DNA of 64,000 nt, taken from Pseudidiomarina woesei. Its GTDB lineage: Bacteria > Pseudomonadota > Gammaproteobacteria > Enterobacterales > Alteromonadaceae. The notes beneath the pieces were generated by a model, which saw nothing but the letters and a program-made list of their open reading frames with translations, searched no databases and was not told the origin of the DNA. The stretch spans positions 43,140 to 107,139 of the forward strand of contig NZ_LIPW01000006.1 of the NCBI RefSeq assembly GCF_001418345.1, written 5' to 3'. A program made the translations under genes and the position numbers. Positions 18,917 to 29,949 of the stretch are shown piece after piece. Position 1 is the first letter of the stretch. Every line of letters starts with the position of its first letter.

Positions 18917-20491
18917 ATGCAAGATATTCATGCACATCGTATATTGATTTTAGATTTTGGTTCGCAATACACCCAGTTAATTGCGCGCCGCATTCGTGAG
19001 CTTGGGGTTTATTGTGAGTTGTGGGCGTGGGACGTGAGCGCCGACGACATCAAAAACTTTAAGCCAAACGGTATTATTTTGTCAGGCGGCCCAGAGTCAG
19101 TTACTGAAGCAAACTCACCGCGCGCCCCAGAGTACGTGTTTGAAGCAGGTGTTCCGGTATTTGGTATTTGTTACGGCATGCAAACCATGGCCGAGCAGCT
19201 TGGTGGTAAAGTGCAAGGCTCATTAGAGCGTGAGTTTGGCTATGCGCAAGTTGAACGTATTGCGCCATGCCCACTGTTTCATCACATTGAAGACAGCGTG
19301 CATGATAACGGCAATCCATTGCTTGACGTGTGGATGAGCCACGGCGATAAGGTCATTGAAGCGCCAGAAGGTTTTGACATTGTCGCGCAAACCCCAACCT
19401 GTCCAATTGCCGCAATGGCCGATGACAAGCGTGATTTTTACGGGGTGCAGTTCCACCCAGAAGTGACTCATACGCGCCAAGGCATGCGCATGCTAGAACA
19501 CTTTGTGGTCGAAATTTGTGAATGTGAGCGCAACTGGACGCCAGCACACATTATTGACGACGCGGTTGCACGTATCCGTGAGCAAGTAGGTAGCAACAAA
19601 GTGGTTTTAGGCTTATCTGGCGGCGTAGACAGTTCAGTAACAGCCATGTTGTTACACCGCGCTATTGGCGACCAACTTACTTGCGTGTTTGTGGATAATG
19701 GCTTGCTACGTTGGCAAGAAGCTGAGCAAGTGATGGAAATGTTTGGTGACCACTATGGGTTAAACATTGTTCATGTTGACGCTGAAAACCGCTTTCTTGA
19801 TGCCCTAGCTGGCGAAAAAGACCCGGAAGCCAAGCGCAAAATTATCGGCCGCGTGTTTATTGAAATATTTGACGAGCAAGCAAGCCGAATTAAAGACGTG
19901 TCGTTCTTGGCGCAGGGCACTATTTACCCTGACGTGATTGAATCGGCTGGCTCGAAAACTGGCAAAGCACATGTGATTAAGTCGCACCACAACGTGGGTG
20001 GCTTACCAGAAGACATGAAGTTAAGCTTGGTTGAGCCTTTGCGCGAGCTATTCAAAGACGAAGTACGCAAAATTGGTCTTGAATTGGGCTTGCCGTACGA
20101 CATGCTTTACCGCCACCCATTCCCAGGCCCAGGCCTAGGCGTACGTGTATTGGCAGAAGTGAAAAAAGAATACTGTGACTTGCTGCGCCGCGCTGATCAC
20201 ATTTTTATTAGCGAATTACGCAATGCGGGTATTTACCATGATATTAGCCAAGCATTTGCGGTGTTCTTGCCGGTGCGTTCAGTAGGTGTGATGGGCGATG
20301 CGCGTAAATATGACTGGGTTATCGCATTGCGTGCGGTCGAAACTATCGATTTTATGACCGCTCGCTGGGCACATTTGCCGTATGAGCTACTTGAAAAAGT
20401 ATCCAACCGCATTATCAACGAAATCGATGGTATTTCGCGGGTTGTTTACGATATTTCGGGTAAGCCACCAGCCACCATTGAATGGGAATAA
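18917..20491 (+). CDS. guaA: GMP synthase (glutamine-hydrolysing)
   Basis: 524-residue cytosolic enzyme that converts XMP, ATP and glutamine to GMP. The N-terminal class I glutamine amidotransferase domain shows the nucleophile in GICYGMQ and the His/Glu pair in FHPEVTH. The ATP-pyrophosphatase domain has the P-loop LSGGVDSSV, and the dimerisation domain ends with [12 protein letters not shown]. It lies 6 bp after guaB, so GMP is made from IMP by one transcript. Confidence 0.97.
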   Translation: MQDIHAHRILILDFGSQYTQLIARRIRELGVYCELWAWDVSADDIKNFKPNGIILSGGPESVTEANSPRAPEYVFEAGVPVFGICYGMQTMAEQLGGKVQGSLEREFGYAQVERIAPCPLFHHIEDSVHDNGNPLLDVWMSHGDKVIEAPEGFDIVAQTPTCPIAAMADDKRDFYGVQFHPEVTHTRQGMRMLEHFVVEICECERNWTPAHIIDDAVARIREQVGSNKVVLGLSGGVDSSVTAMLLHRAIGDQLTCVFVDNGLLRWQEAEQVMEMFGDHYGLNIVHVDAENRFLDALAGEKDPEAKRKIIGRVFIEIFDEQASRIKDVSFLAQGTIYPDVIESAGSKTGKAHVIKSHHNVGGLPEDMKLSLVEPLRELFKDEVRKIGLELGLPYDMLYRHPFPGPGLGVRVLAEVKKEYCDLLRRADHIFISELRNAGIYHDISQAFAVFLPVRSVGVMGDARKYDWVIALRAVETIDFMTARWAHLPYELLEKVSNRIINEIDGISRVVYDISGKPPATIEWE

Positions 20492-20494
20492 CGC

Positions 20495-21898
20495 GTGCTG
20501 CGCTGGTTGGTAAGCTTTTTAGTATTGGGTTTGTTACTAGGCTGCGCACCCGAGCCGCAGCCTAGCGAACTTGACGCAATAAAAGAGCGAGGTGTGCTGC
20601 GCGTTGGCACGCTGTTGGGTCCAACCAGCTATTATTTAGATGCCAATGGCGAAGCTGGCATTGAATATGTACTGGCAAAAAACTTCGCCGATGAATTGGG
20701 CGTGGAACTAGAAATGGTGTCACGCTACAACGTCAAAAACCTAATGAATTTGCTAGCAACGCGAGAAGTTGACTTGTTAGCTGCCGGATTAGACCGCACT
20801 GAACCGCGTGCGAAAAAATTCCGTTTTGGCCCGCCATATTTGGAAGTTGAGCAGCGCGTCGTGTTTCGTCAGGGCTCGCGTAATCGGCCACGTAGTCTAG
20901 ACGAGCTTGACGCCGAACTGGTCGTGGTAGAAGGGTCAAGTCACCATGATTGGCTACTGAGTATTGCCGCAGAGTATCCAGACCTACAGTGGCGTGCAAC
21001 CGACGAACAAGACACCGCCGGCTTGCTACAACAAGTCATTGACGGCGATATTGCCTACACCATCGCCGATAGTAATACCTTAGATTTGCAACGTCGGTAT
21101 TTCCCAAACTTAAGTGTTGCCTTCACGGTTCGAGACAACGTGGATATCGCTTGGATGCTGAATCAACACGTTGATGGCTCCTTGTATGCTGAGGTTATTC
21201 GCTATTTTGGTGACTTGCGCGAGTCGGGACAGTTAACCCAACTACTTGATCAACATTTTGGCCATGTTAGCTCCTTCAATTATGTCGATACCAGCCTATT
21301 CATTAACGCGGTACAATCTGTTTTGCCTAAGTACCGAGAGTTATTTGAACAGCACGCGGGCAGCCTAGATTGGCGTTTATTAGCAGCAATAAGTTATCAA
21401 GAAAGCCATTGGAACCCGCGAGCTGTTTCGCCGACCGGGGTACGCGGCATGATGATGCTAACCCTGCCAACGGCAAAAGCTATGGGGGTGACCAGCCGGT
21501 TAAACCCTGCCCAAAGCATTGAAGGCGGTGCCCGTTATTTTGAGCGCATGCTGCAGCGTATTCCAGCGCGCATACAAGAACCAGACCGTATTTGGTTTGC
21601 CTTAGCCGCGTATAATATTGGCTATGGGCATTTAGAGGACGCACGTATATTAACGCAACAGCAAGGCGGTGATGCCGATCGTTGGATAGATGTGCGAAAA
21701 CGACTACCTTTATTACGACAGAAAAAGTTTTATCGCCAAACCCGCTTTGGGTTTGCTCGTGGTGATGAACCGGTGCGATACGTAGGGAACATACGTCGCT
21801 ATTATGACACTTTGGTTTGGCTTGATGAGCGCGGACGCATTCCAGCAAAACCAATGACGATCACAATTCCCGAAGGGAGTGGTGACGGAGCCGAATAA
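20495..21898 (+). CDS. mltF: Membrane-bound lytic murein transglycosylase F
   Basis: 467 residues beginning with GTG (20495), 3 bp after guaA. The N-terminal half is a periplasmic solute-binding-like domain (LDAIKERGVLRVGTLLGPTSYY), the C-terminal half a lytic transglycosylase domain (AAISYQESHWNPRAVSPTGVRGMM, with the catalytic Glu in YQESHW). The signal peptide ends in LLLGC, a plausible lipobox, which would make it an outer-membrane lipoprotein. It cleaves peptidoglycan strands to 1,6-anhydromuropeptides. Its closeness to purL and tadA is conserved in gammaproteobacteria, although relative strands differ. Confidence 0.92.
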   Translation: MLRWLVSFLVLGLLLGCAPEPQPSELDAIKERGVLRVGTLLGPTSYYLDANGEAGIEYVLAKNFADELGVELEMVSRYNVKNLMNLLATREVDLLAAGLDRTEPRAKKFRFGPPYLEVEQRVVFRQGSRNRPRSLDELDAELVVVEGSSHHDWLLSIAAEYPDLQWRATDEQDTAGLLQQVIDGDIAYTIADSNTLDLQRRYFPNLSVAFTVRDNVDIAWMLNQHVDGSLYAEVIRYFGDLRESGQLTQLLDQHFGHVSSFNYVDTSLFINAVQSVLPKYRELFEQHAGSLDWRLLAAISYQESHWNPRAVSPTGVRGMMMLTLPTAKAMGVTSRLNPAQSIEGGARYFERMLQRIPARIQEPDRIWFALAAYNIGYGHLEDARILTQQQGGDADRWIDVRKRLPLLRQKKFYRQTRFGFARGDEPVRYVGNIRRYYDTLVWLDERGRIPAKPMTITIPEGSGDGAE

Positions 21899-22020
21899 TG
21901 CGCAAAAGCAACCGTCGATTAGTTTCACCCGAGCGCCGTCGCGCTTGGTTACGCAAACAACGCCATTTGCAAACCGAGCGACGACAAAAATGGTTTCGCT
22001 TAACTGAAAAGCAAGACTGA
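21898..22020 (+). CDS. Small very basic ORF, 40 residues, overlapping the mltF stop
   Basis: ATG at 21898 shares a base with the mltF TAA (TAATG), a layout typical of translational coupling. The 40-residue product is packed with Arg, Lys, Gln and Trp (RRLVSPERRRAWLRKQR, RRQKWFRL) and has no hydrophobic stretch. It fills almost all the mltF-purL gap. I do not recognise the family; a nucleic-acid-binding role would be guesswork. It may be a chance frame, but start coupling and composition favour a real gene. Confidence 0.45.
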   Translation: MRKSNRRLVSPERRRAWLRKQRHLQTERRQKWFRLTEKQD

Positions 22021-22061
22021 AAAACAAGATTAACAGCCCCTAAAATTTTGGAGACTTGTCT

Positions 22062-25000
22062 GTGGAAATAGTACGCGGTGCTCCCGCTTTGTCTGATTTT
22101 CGTACTGAAAAGTTGCTACAACGTCTGCGTGCAGCAGAATTGCCTGTTAGCGAACTCTATGCTGAGTTTATGCACTTTGTCGATGTTGAGCACTCGCTAG
22201 ATAGCGACGAAAATCAGGTATTAGCAAAATTGCTGACTTATGGCCCTACTGTTGCAGCGCACGCACCGCAAGGCCAATTAGTGGTTGTGGTACCCCGGCA
22301 AGGGACTATTTCTCCGTGGTCGTCAAAAGCGACAGATATTGCGCACAATTGTGGGTTAACCCAAATTCACCGTATCGAGCGTGGTGTTGCCTATTATTTA
22401 ACGGGCGACCTTAGCGCAACGCAAATGCAGCAAGCTGCAGCGTTGTTACACGACCGTATGACGGAAATGGTGCTAGGCAGTCTTGAGCAGGCCTCGGTGC
22501 TCTTTAAAGAAGCAGAACCAGCGCCATTAGCAAGTATCGATATTTTAAGCGGCGGCCGCGAAGCCTTGCAGCGTGCAAACATTGAAATGGGGCTTGCGCT
22601 TGCAGATGATGAAATTGACTATTTGTATGACAATTTCACCGCGCTTGAGCGCAACCCAAATGACATTGAACTGTATATGTTTGCGCAGGCAAACTCAGAG
22701 CACTGTCGTCATAAAATCTTTAATGCCGACTGGACTATAGACGGCAAAGAACAGCTGAAATCGTTGTTCAAAATGATCAAGAATACCTATGAAGTGACTC
22801 CAGACAACGTGTTGTCGGCGTACAAAGACAACGCTGCCGTCATGGTGGGCTCAGAAGCTGGGCGTTTTTATCCATACCCGGCGGGCAGCAATGCTGCCGG
22901 TGAGTACAGCTATTTTCATGAGCCTGTGCATATTCTCATGAAAGTGGAAACGCACAACCACCCTACCGCTATTTCGCCTTATCCTGGTGCCGCAACCGGC
23001 TCTGGTGGTGAAATTCGTGATGAGGGGGCTACAGGCCGTGGTTCGAAGCCAAAAGCCGGCTTGGTTGGTTTTAGCGTGTCTAACTTACGTATTCCAGGCT
23101 TTGAACAGCCGTGGGAAGAAGACTTCGGCAAGCCCGATCGTATTGTCACGGCACTAGATATTATGCTTGAAGGCCCGTTAGGTGGCGCAGCATTTAATAA
23201 TGAATTTGGCCGCCCAGCGCTAACCGGCTATTTCCGTACTTATGAAGAAAAAGTCAACAGTCACAACGGCGAAGAAATTCGTGGTTACCATAAGCCAATC
23301 ATGATTGCTGGCGGTATGGGGAACATTCGCGAGCAGCACGTTGAAAAAGGCGAAATTCCGGTTGGTGCCAAATTAGTGGTATTGGGTGGCCCGGCGATGA
23401 ATATCGGCTTAGGCGGTGGGGCTGCATCGTCAATGGCCTCAGGTACGTCTAGTGAAGACTTAGACTTTGCTTCGGTACAACGTGACAACCCTGAAATGGA
23501 ACGTCGTTGCCAAGAGGTTATTGATCGCTGCTGGCAGCTAGGTGAGAAAAACCCAATTGCATTTATTCATGACGTAGGCGCCGGTGGTCTGTCTAACGCC
23601 ATGCCAGAATTAGTTGGCGACGGTGGCCGAGGTGGCAAATTTGAACTGCGAAAAGTACCCAATGACGAGCCAGGCATGTCACCACTGGAAATTTGGTGTA
23701 ACGAGTCACAAGAACGCTATGTGATGGCAATAGCGCCCGATCGCATGGACGTATTTGAAGAAATTTGTAAGCGCGAGCGTGCGCCGTTTGCGGTGATTGG
23801 CGAGGCCACAGAAGAAGAACACCTCACCATGACTGACGAGCACTTTGGCAACAAGCCAATTGACTTGCCGCTGAACGTGTTGCTAGGAAAGCCGCCGAAA
23901 ATGCACCGCGATGTGAAGTCACAACGCGCCCAAGGCGAAACATTAGTTCGTGATGAGATCAAACTTAATGAAGCAGCTAAGCGGTTATTGCGCTTGCCAT
24001 CCATTGCAGAAAAAACCTTTTTGATCACCATTGGCGACCGCACGGTTACCGGGTTAGTGGCACGTGACCAAATGGTTGGCCCGTGGCAAATACCAGTCGC
24101 TGATGTTGCTGTCACCGCAGCAAGTTACGACACCTATGCTGGCGAAGCCATGGCCATGGGCGAGCGTACACCGTTGGCGTTGTTAAACTTTGCAGCGTCA
24201 GCACGCATGGCGGTGGGTGAGTCACTCACCAACTTAGCGGCTGCCGACATTGGCGACTTAAAATTTGTGAAATTGTCCGCCAACTGGATGGCCGCGGCAG
24301 GCCACCCTGGTGAAGATGCCGGTTTATATGAAGCCGTAAAAGCGGTGGGCGAAGAACTGTGTCCGGCGCTTGGCATCACCATTCCGGTAGGTAAAGACTC
24401 AATGTCGATGAAAACTCAGTGGCAAGACGAGCAGGGTGATAAGTCAGTTACTGCGCCATTAAGCTTGGTGATCACAGCATTTGGCCGCGTGCGCGATGTT
24501 CGTCGCACCTTAACGCCGCAGTTACGCATGGATAAAGGCGACAGTAAGTTGGTGTTGATTGATTTAGGCCGTGGACAAAACCGTTTAGGAGGCTCGTCGT
24601 TGGCACAAGTGTATCGCCAATTAGGCGACGTAACGCCAGACGTGGATAGCCCAGAGTTATTTAAAGGCTTTTTCGACGCCACCCAACAGCTGATTCACGA
24701 GAAAAAACTGTTGGCCTACCACGATCGTTCCGACGGCGGTTTGTTCACCACCGTAGCGGAGATGGCCTTTGCGGGGCATTGTGGCGTGGAAGTCGCTCTG
24801 GACGCCTTAGGTGAAGACGACTTGGCGGCGTTATTTAGCGAAGAGCTTGGTGCCGTGGTGCAAGTAAGCGTTGAAGAGCTTGACGCAGTACTTGAAGCCT
24901 ATAAAGCGCACGGCTTAGAAAACTGCGTACACGTTATTGGTCGCCCCGTACGTGAAGACGTGGTGCGCTTTAATCGCAATGGCGAAGAAGTATTGTCGCA

Positions 25001-25958
25001 CTTGCGTAGCCATTACCGCGCAATTTGGGCGGAAACCACGCACCAAATGCAGCGCTTACGTGATAACCCAGAATGCGCAGACGAAGAGTTTGAAACCAAA
25101 CAGAACTTGAATGATCCCGGCTTGTTCGCTGACTTAACCTTTGATATCAGTGAAGACATTGCCGCGCCATATATCAACACTGGGCGTGACCCATTGGTTG
25201 CGGTGTTGCGCGAACAGGGCGTGAACTCGCATGTGGAAATGGCGGCAGCCTTTGATCGTGCAGGTTTTGCCGCCATTGACGTGCACATGAGCGATATCTT
25301 GAGCGGCCGAGTCAGCTTGGAAAAATTCAATGGCTTAGTGGCCTGCGGTGGCTTCTCGTACGGTGACGTACTGGGTGCCGGCGAAGGCTGGGCAAAATCA
25401 ATTTTGTTCAATAATCGTGCCCGCGATGAGTTTGCTGCGTTCTTTGAACGCAATAAAACCTTTGCGTTAGGCGTTTGTAACGGTTGTCAAATGCTCTCGA
25501 ATCTCAAAGAGTTAATTCCAGGTGCCGAAGCATGGCCACACTTTGTCACTAACCGTTCAGAGCGCTTTGAAGCGCGTTTCAGTTTGGTTGAAGTGCAAAA
25601 GAACAACTCATTGTTCTTTGAAGGCATGGCGGGTTCACGCATGCCAATCGCCGTGTCACATGGCGAAGGCCGTGCTGAATTCAAAGGCAATGACTTAGCT
25701 ACCGTGAATGCTGAAGGCTTAGTGACCATGCGTTATATTAATAACCGTGGTGACATTGCCGCTAGCTATCCTGCCAACCCGAACGGCTCGCCTGAAGGTA
25801 TTACCGGCTTAACCACCGCCGACGGTCGGGTATCGATTATGATGCCGCATCCGGAGCGGGTATTCCGTACTGTAGCGAATAGCTGGCACCCAGACGAGTG
25901 GGGCGAAGATAGCCCATGGATGCGCATGTTCCGCAATGCGCGCGTTTATCTCGGCTAA
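22062..25958 (+). CDS. purL: Phosphoribosylformylglycinamidine synthase
   Basis: About 1298 residues, the long single-chain FGAM synthase that converts FGAR, glutamine and ATP to FGAM in purine synthesis. In order: N-terminal PurS-like domain, linker, two AIRS-like ATP-binding halves ([28 protein letters not shown], later [13 protein letters not shown]) and a C-terminal glutamine amidotransferase with GVCNGCQM and [10 protein letters not shown]. Start: a TTG at 22056 would give two extra residues but sits only 3 nt from the GGAG; the GTG at 22062 has better spacing and gives [13 protein letters not shown], matching E. coli MEILRGSPALSAF. A strong terminator follows. Confidence 0.96.
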   Translation: MEIVRGAPALSDFRTEKLLQRLRAAELPVSELYAEFMHFVDVEHSLDSDENQVLAKLLTYGPTVAAHAPQGQLVVVVPRQGTISPWSSKATDIAHNCGLTQIHRIERGVAYYLTGDLSATQMQQAAALLHDRMTEMVLGSLEQASVLFKEAEPAPLASIDILSGGREALQRANIEMGLALADDEIDYLYDNFTALERNPNDIELYMFAQANSEHCRHKIFNADWTIDGKEQLKSLFKMIKNTYEVTPDNVLSAYKDNAAVMVGSEAGRFYPYPAGSNAAGEYSYFHEPVHILMKVETHNHPTAISPYPGAATGSGGEIRDEGATGRGSKPKAGLVGFSVSNLRIPGFEQPWEEDFGKPDRIVTALDIMLEGPLGGAAFNNEFGRPALTGYFRTYEEKVNSHNGEEIRGYHKPIMIAGGMGNIREQHVEKGEIPVGAKLVVLGGPAMNIGLGGGAASSMASGTSSEDLDFASVQRDNPEMERRCQEVIDRCWQLGEKNPIAFIHDVGAGGLSNAMPELVGDGGRGGKFELRKVPNDEPGMSPLEIWCNESQERYVMAIAPDRMDVFEEICKRERAPFAVIGEATEEEHLTMTDEHFGNKPIDLPLNVLLGKPPKMHRDVKSQRAQGETLVRDEIKLNEAAKRLLRLPSIAEKTFLITIGDRTVTGLVARDQMVGPWQIPVADVAVTAASYDTYAGEAMAMGERTPLALLNFAASARMAVGESLTNLAAADIGDLKFVKLSANWMAAAGHPGEDAGLYEAVKAVGEELCPALGITIPVGKDSMSMKTQWQDEQGDKSVTAPLSLVITAFGRVRDVRRTLTPQLRMDKGDSKLVLIDLGRGQNRLGGSSLAQVYRQLGDVTPDVDSPELFKGFFDATQQLIHEKKLLAYHDRSDGGLFTTVAEMAFAGHCGVEVALDALGEDDLAALFSEELGAVVQVSVEELDAVLEAYKAHGLENCVHVIGRPVREDVVRFNRNGEEVLSHLRSHYRAIWAETTHQMQRLRDNPECADEEFETKQNLNDPGLFADLTFDISEDIAAPYINTGRDPLVAVLREQGVNSHVEMAAAFDRAGFAAIDVHMSDILSGRVSLEKFNGLVACGGFSYGDVLGAGEGWAKSILFNNRARDEFAAFFERNKTFALGVCNGCQMLSNLKELIPGAEAWPHFVTNRSERFEARFSLVEVQKNNSLFFEGMAGSRMPIAVSHGEGRAEFKGNDLATVNAEGLVTMRYINNRGDIAASYPANPNGSPEGITGLTTADGRVSIMMPHPERVFRTVANSWHPDEWGEDSPWMRMFRNARVYLG

Positions 25959-25972
25959 GTGGCCTCGATAGC

Positions 25973-26001
25973 AAAAGCCCAGCTTCATAGCTGGGCTTTT
26001 T
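25973..26001. terminator. Rho-independent terminator after purL
   Basis: Inverted repeat AAAAGCCCAGC / GCTGGGCTTTT around TTCATA, followed by a T-run on the + strand; A's on the left arm would also give a short U-tract for the convergent tadA transcript. Confidence 0.9.
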
Positions 26002-26035
26002 GTTATGGGTGGCCGCTTGTTATCGGTGTTGTTTG

Positions 26036-26491
26036 CTAGCGTCGTTTGCGAAAAAATTGGCGTAAAAGATCGCCGCACTCGTCGGCTAATATGCCGCCAA
26101 TAACCTCCACCTGATGGTTCATGCTGGGGTGGTTAATCACCTCTATGGCCGTGCCTGTGGCGCCGGTACGAGGGTCTGTAGCGCCAAACACTAAGGTCTT
26201 AACTCGTGCATGGGTTATCAACCCTGCGCACATGGCGCACGGCTCAAGGGTCACGTACAAGGTAGTGTCAACCAACCGGTAATTGCCAATGGCGGCGCCG
26301 GCCGCACGAATGGCTTGCGCTTCGGCATGGGCTGAGGGGTCATTTAATGTGATGACCTGGTTAAAACCTTCCCCAATGATTTTGCCATTGAGCACCAGCA
26401 CCGCACCAACGGGCACCTCATTGTGTTGTTCCGCCACAGCCGCAAGCTCAAGTGCGCGGCGCATAAAAAACTCATGCTGGCTTTGTTCCAT
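26036..26491 (-). CDS. tadA: tRNA-specific adenosine deaminase
   Basis: About 151 residues. TadA deaminates A34 to inosine in tRNA-Arg(ACG). The cytidine-deaminase zinc site is intact: HAE (in PSAHAEAQAIRAAG) and PCAMCAGL, with a C-terminal RQFFRKRR basic tail. Start at 26491 (MEQSQHEFFM) has an AGGAAC ribosome site and aligns with the family; the frame is open 39 bp further upstream. It is convergent with purL, in the conserved mltF/purL/tadA neighbourhood. Confidence 0.94.
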   Translation of the reverse strand: MEQSQHEFFMRRALELAAVAEQHNEVPVGAVLVLNGKIIGEGFNQVITLNDPSAHAEAQAIRAAGAAIGNYRLVDTTLYVTLEPCAMCAGLITHARVKTLVFGATDPRTGATGTAIEVINHPSMNHQVEVIGGILADECGDLLRQFFRKRR

Positions 26492-26556
26492 AGTGTTCCT
26501 AATCGTCATTGGCAATTCACAAGCTGCCATTGTAACTAGAAATTTAAATTGGCGCT

Positions 26557-26585
26557 AAAAAAAGCCCCCGCTTGAACGGGGGCTT
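26557..26585 (-). terminator. Rho-independent terminator of the first TonB-dependent receptor gene
   Basis: Perfect 9-bp stem AAGCCCCCG / CGGGGGCTT (26562-26570 and 26577-26585) around CTTGAA; on the - strand it ends in a run of seven U. It sits 28 bp past the receptor stop codon. Confidence 0.9.
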
Positions 26586-26612
26586 GGCATATTGTTGTGC
26601 TTGAATTTCAGC

Positions 26613-29600
26613 TTAGAAGTCGTATTGGAAACCTAAGCGAACACTCCATAGCGATGGCGCACCAGAACGACCTTGAACCGATGTTAGGCGATTTGTAAAC
26701 GAATCAAACTGCCATTGGTTTTGGTCTGTAATGCTTACGTTGGCAAGTGACACGGTACGAGGGAAGCTAGTTTCGTACAGAACACCCCAGTCGTCGTTGA
26801 GCAAGTTAGTCAGGTTATCAACAACAAAGTAGACGCTCGATTGGTGATTGTCTGCGAAACCTGGTAATTTCTGCTCGAACTTGAAGTCAACTTTATGCCA
26901 CCAGTCACTGTAAAACTCGTTTCGTGGAGCAATACCACCCGCGTACTTGTCTAAGCCGTAGTCGCTGATAAAGGCGAAGAACTCGTCAATTTGCGCGGTG
27001 GTTAAGTTTGGACCCCAAACTACATTTGGATCGTTCACACCAGTTGGCACATATAATAATTGGCGGTTACTGGTAATGTCACCAACCGGAGCGTTCATAG
27101 TAAAGCTATACGGACGCCCTTTGTTGGCCGAGGCAAACAAGCTAAAGATAGAGTCATAGCCAGCAACAAATTCAGTGGTATAGCTTGCACGGAATGTGAA
27201 GCGGTGCGGAATTTCATAGTTTGACGTGGCAACGCCCGGGTTTTGAATGTCCGCTGTTGCTAAGTTCGTGTAGTTTGAATATGCAACTGAACTCGTCATT
27301 GGGTTGACGTCTTCGGCTTTGTTCCAAGCATACGCAAGTGACCAATCTAAGCCAAAGTCATGCGACTTAGAGAGAGCAAAGCTAATACTTGTTTGATCGC
27401 CCGAGTCACCGTTCACGTTGGTGAGCATGAACGCATCTGCACCGCTGCCACTGTAAATCGGCCGACCATCAGGGGCGGTGCCGGTTTGTTGACGACGAAG
27501 ATCGCTAATAATGGCTGCGTCTTCTTTGCGAGTGTGAAGGAAATCGGCCATGAATACATAGTCGTTTTCAAACACATAGGTTGCACCTAACGCAAACTTC
27601 CACTCTTTCGGTAACTTAAAGTTCGGGTCGAGTGCGTTCACTGGGCCAGAGCCACTTGCCGCAAGTACTTCGTCAACCATTTCTTGTGGAATATCAATCA
27701 GCGGATTGCCGGTACCGTCATGTGGTAAGTCAAACAAATTCACATTAAAACGGTTTGCTTCATAAAGCTTCGTGCCGTTGTTTGAGTAGTTGTTTGATAA
27801 CCAAACGTTAGGGTTACCACCAGAATACAAACCAATACCACCTCGTACTTCAAGCTGGTCATCAACCACCCAGTTTACGCCTAAACGCGGTTGTAATAAG
27901 CCTTCGCCATCAAGTGTTGCGGTATTGGCAAAGCCGTATGTATTAGCAAAGTTTTGGTTTAGAGCTGGTTCGTCGCTTGTTGTGTACCAGTCATAACGTA
28001 AACCAAGCGTTAGGGTTAGGTCTTGATCAATGAAGTAATATTCATCTTGCGCGTACAAGGTATTTACTGAGTATTCAAATTGACCAGCGCCGTCTTGAGG
28101 GTTGTTGGTGCCTGCGGCGTTTTCATAAATAACACGACTGACATCACCAGTTTCAAAGGCATCAATTGAAGCAAACCGGAACTCGCCTTGCGCTTCTTGA
28201 ATGAACAAGTTGTACACGTCATAAGTTTCTTGTTCATAGCCGAAGGTCAGGGTGTGGTCGTTAAGCAAGTAAGTACCAGAAAGCTTGAAGAAGGTGGTGT
28301 CATATTTCAATTTATTCGCATGACGTGAATCGTCCGCACCTAAATAGATGGTATTGCCGTTGTGGCTAATTTGAACTTCACCAACTTCGGTGCCACCCAA
28401 CGGATTAACGCGAGCATCTAACTTCGAGAAACCAGCACGTAATTCGGTTGAGAAGTTATAAGTCCAGTCTGAGTATAATTGAGCAACATATGACTGGAAT
28501 TCGGCACCACGTTCATAGAAGTGGTTTGAAAACTCGAGTTCGTTGTCATCGCCATCAGACTCGGCAATTGAATAACCGTCGTTATAGTTGTACGTAAATG
28601 ATGCGCGATGCGAATCATTAATGTACCAGTCCAACTTGGCTAAGAATTTTTCATCTTCAACCGGAATGCTGGAAGGGAAATTACCTGGCTCAAAACCATA
28701 TACGTTACGCGCGATATTGCCGATTCGGTCAAGGTCAGCTTGTGTTACGCCAATAACAGGCGTTGCGACATTGCCATCTTCTGGCCCGCGGTCAAAGGTA
28801 TCGGCGCCTTCAAGTTTTTCATAGGCAACAAAGGCGAATAACTGGTCTTTTATCAAAGCACCACCGCCATTAAAGCCATAGCGACGCTCATTAAAGGCGC
28901 CGACGTTGATTGAGTCGCCTTCAAGTTTGTCACCTGACAATGAGTCGTTGGTGTAGTCAAAAAATACACTGCCGAATAGTTCGTTTTCGCCAGATTTAGT
29001 AACGGCGTTAATGTTACACGCAGTAAAACCACCGTATTGAACATCAAATGGAGCAAGTTCAACAGCTACCTGTTCAATCGCGTCATAACTAAATGGCATG
29101 CGTTCGGTTGGATAACCACTTGAGTTCAAACCGAAGTTATCGTTGGTACGCACACCGTCAACCGTCAAGCTGTTAAAGCGTGGGTTAGCACCACCACACT
29201 GAATATCACGTGCGTTGGTTTCGTTGATATAAATACGCGGGTCAATTTGCACCACGTCTTTAATGTCACGATTAGCGCTAGGCTGAGTTTGTAAGTCGCT
29301 TAAGTTGAAGCTAGCGGTTGGGCCACTTGCGCCTGACGTCATGGTAAGTTGACGGCCACTTACTTGAATGCGTTCAACATCTTGCTGAGCAACTTGAACA
29401 CTTACGTTTTCCGTTTCACCTAAAGTCAAATAAACGTTTTCTACAACTTCGACGTTTCCTGAAGCATCCGTAACCGTTAACGTGTATGGACCACCAACGG
29501 CCAAACCACGGGCTGAGAATAAGCCGTTTTGGTTAGCTGTAATGTTGGTACTGGTGCCGGTACGTTCGTCCCGTAACGTAACTGTGGCATTACTAATGGC

Positions 29601-29729
29601 TTCCCCTGTGGCTTGGCTAGTAACCACACCACGAATACTTGATGACGTTTCTTGCGCCATCGCCGTTGACGACAGGCCTATCGCAATAGCAATGGCTGCA
29701 GCAATACGATTTGGTTTACTTTGGAACAT
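26613..29729 (-). CDS. Oar-type TonB-dependent receptor with carboxypeptidase-like N-terminal domain (receptor 1)
   Basis: 1038 residues: signal peptide (cleavage after AMAQ), a carboxypeptidase regulatory-like beta-sandwich (about residues 30-110; SIRGVVTSQATGEAISNATV), a plug domain (SLNL-type start then FNSLTVDGVRTNDNFGLNSSGYP) and a long beta barrel ending with GFQYDF, whose last Phe is the barrel signal. Plug cysteines occur in DIQCGG and FTACNINAV. Such Oar-like receptors import large or unknown substrates using TonB. A Pho-box pair at 29799 predicts induction by phosphate shortage, so a phosphorus-containing substrate is a reasonable inference. It has its own promoter and terminator, separate from receptor 2. 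Confidence 0.88.
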   Translation of the reverse strand: MFQSKPNRIAAAIAIAIGLSSTAMAQETSSSIRGVVTSQATGEAISNATVTLRDERTGTSTNITANQNGLFSARGLAVGGPYTLTVTDASGNVEVVENVYLTLGETENVSVQVAQQDVERIQVSGRQLTMTSGASGPTASFNLSDLQTQPSANRDIKDVVQIDPRIYINETNARDIQCGGANPRFNSLTVDGVRTNDNFGLNSSGYPTERMPFSYDAIEQVAVELAPFDVQYGGFTACNINAVTKSGENELFGSVFFDYTNDSLSGDKLEGDSINVGAFNERRYGFNGGGALIKDQLFAFVAYEKLEGADTFDRGPEDGNVATPVIGVTQADLDRIGNIARNVYGFEPGNFPSSIPVEDEKFLAKLDWYINDSHRASFTYNYNDGYSIAESDGDDNELEFSNHFYERGAEFQSYVAQLYSDWTYNFSTELRAGFSKLDARVNPLGGTEVGEVQISHNGNTIYLGADDSRHANKLKYDTTFFKLSGTYLLNDHTLTFGYEQETYDVYNLFIQEAQGEFRFASIDAFETGDVSRVIYENAAGTNNPQDGAGQFEYSVNTLYAQDEYYFIDQDLTLTLGLRYDWYTTSDEPALNQNFANTYGFANTATLDGEGLLQPRLGVNWVVDDQLEVRGGIGLYSGGNPNVWLSNNYSNNGTKLYEANRFNVNLFDLPHDGTGNPLIDIPQEMVDEVLAASGSGPVNALDPNFKLPKEWKFALGATYVFENDYVFMADFLHTRKEDAAIISDLRRQQTGTAPDGRPIYSGSGADAFMLTNVNGDSGDQTSISFALSKSHDFGLDWSLAYAWNKAEDVNPMTSSVAYSNYTNLATADIQNPGVATSNYEIPHRFTFRASYTTEFVAGYDSIFSLFASANKGRPYSFTMNAPVGDITSNRQLLYVPTGVNDPNVVWGPNLTTAQIDEFFAFISDYGLDKYAGGIAPRNEFYSDWWHKVDFKFEQKLPGFADNHQSSVYFVVDNLTNLLNDDWGVLYETSFPRTVSLANVSITDQNQWQFDSFTNRLTSVQGRSGAPSLWSVRLGFQYDF

Positions 29730-29798
29730 GACGTTGTTTTCCTTGGATTGTAGTGGAACACAGCTTTTATTGTCTTTAGGAACGAAAGTCTAAGTAGT

Positions 29799-29820
29799 TT
29801 GTGTGACAATTTAGTGTCAT
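29799..29820 (-). promoter_or_regulatory. Pho-box pair upstream of receptor 1
   Basis: Read on the - strand: ATGACAC (29814-29820) and TTGTCAC (29803-29809), exactly 11 bp apart with AT-rich 4-bp spacers, about 75 bp before the receptor start. Confidence 0.6.
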
Positions 29821-29893
29821 GCGAATTATAGTTTAGAATTTTATTTTGGCTAACTTTTGAACGCTTATTGTGGCTATAAATTAGGAAACGGCA

Positions 29894-29924
29894 TAAAAAA
29901 AGCCCCCGCAAAAAGCGAGGGCTT
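29894..29924 (-). terminator. Rho-independent terminator of the second TonB-dependent receptor gene
   Basis: 10-bp stem (29900-29909 with 29915-29924, one G-U pair) and AAAAA loop, followed by a seven-U run on the - strand, 25 bp past the receptor 2 stop codon. Confidence 0.88.
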
Positions 29925-29949
29925 GCTCAGTATGTTTCTACAGCTCACA

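Noticed and set aside
22056..22061. TTG at 22056 as purL start
   Set aside because: Only 3 nt from the GGAG, while the GTG at 22062 has normal spacing and matches the E. coli N-terminus.
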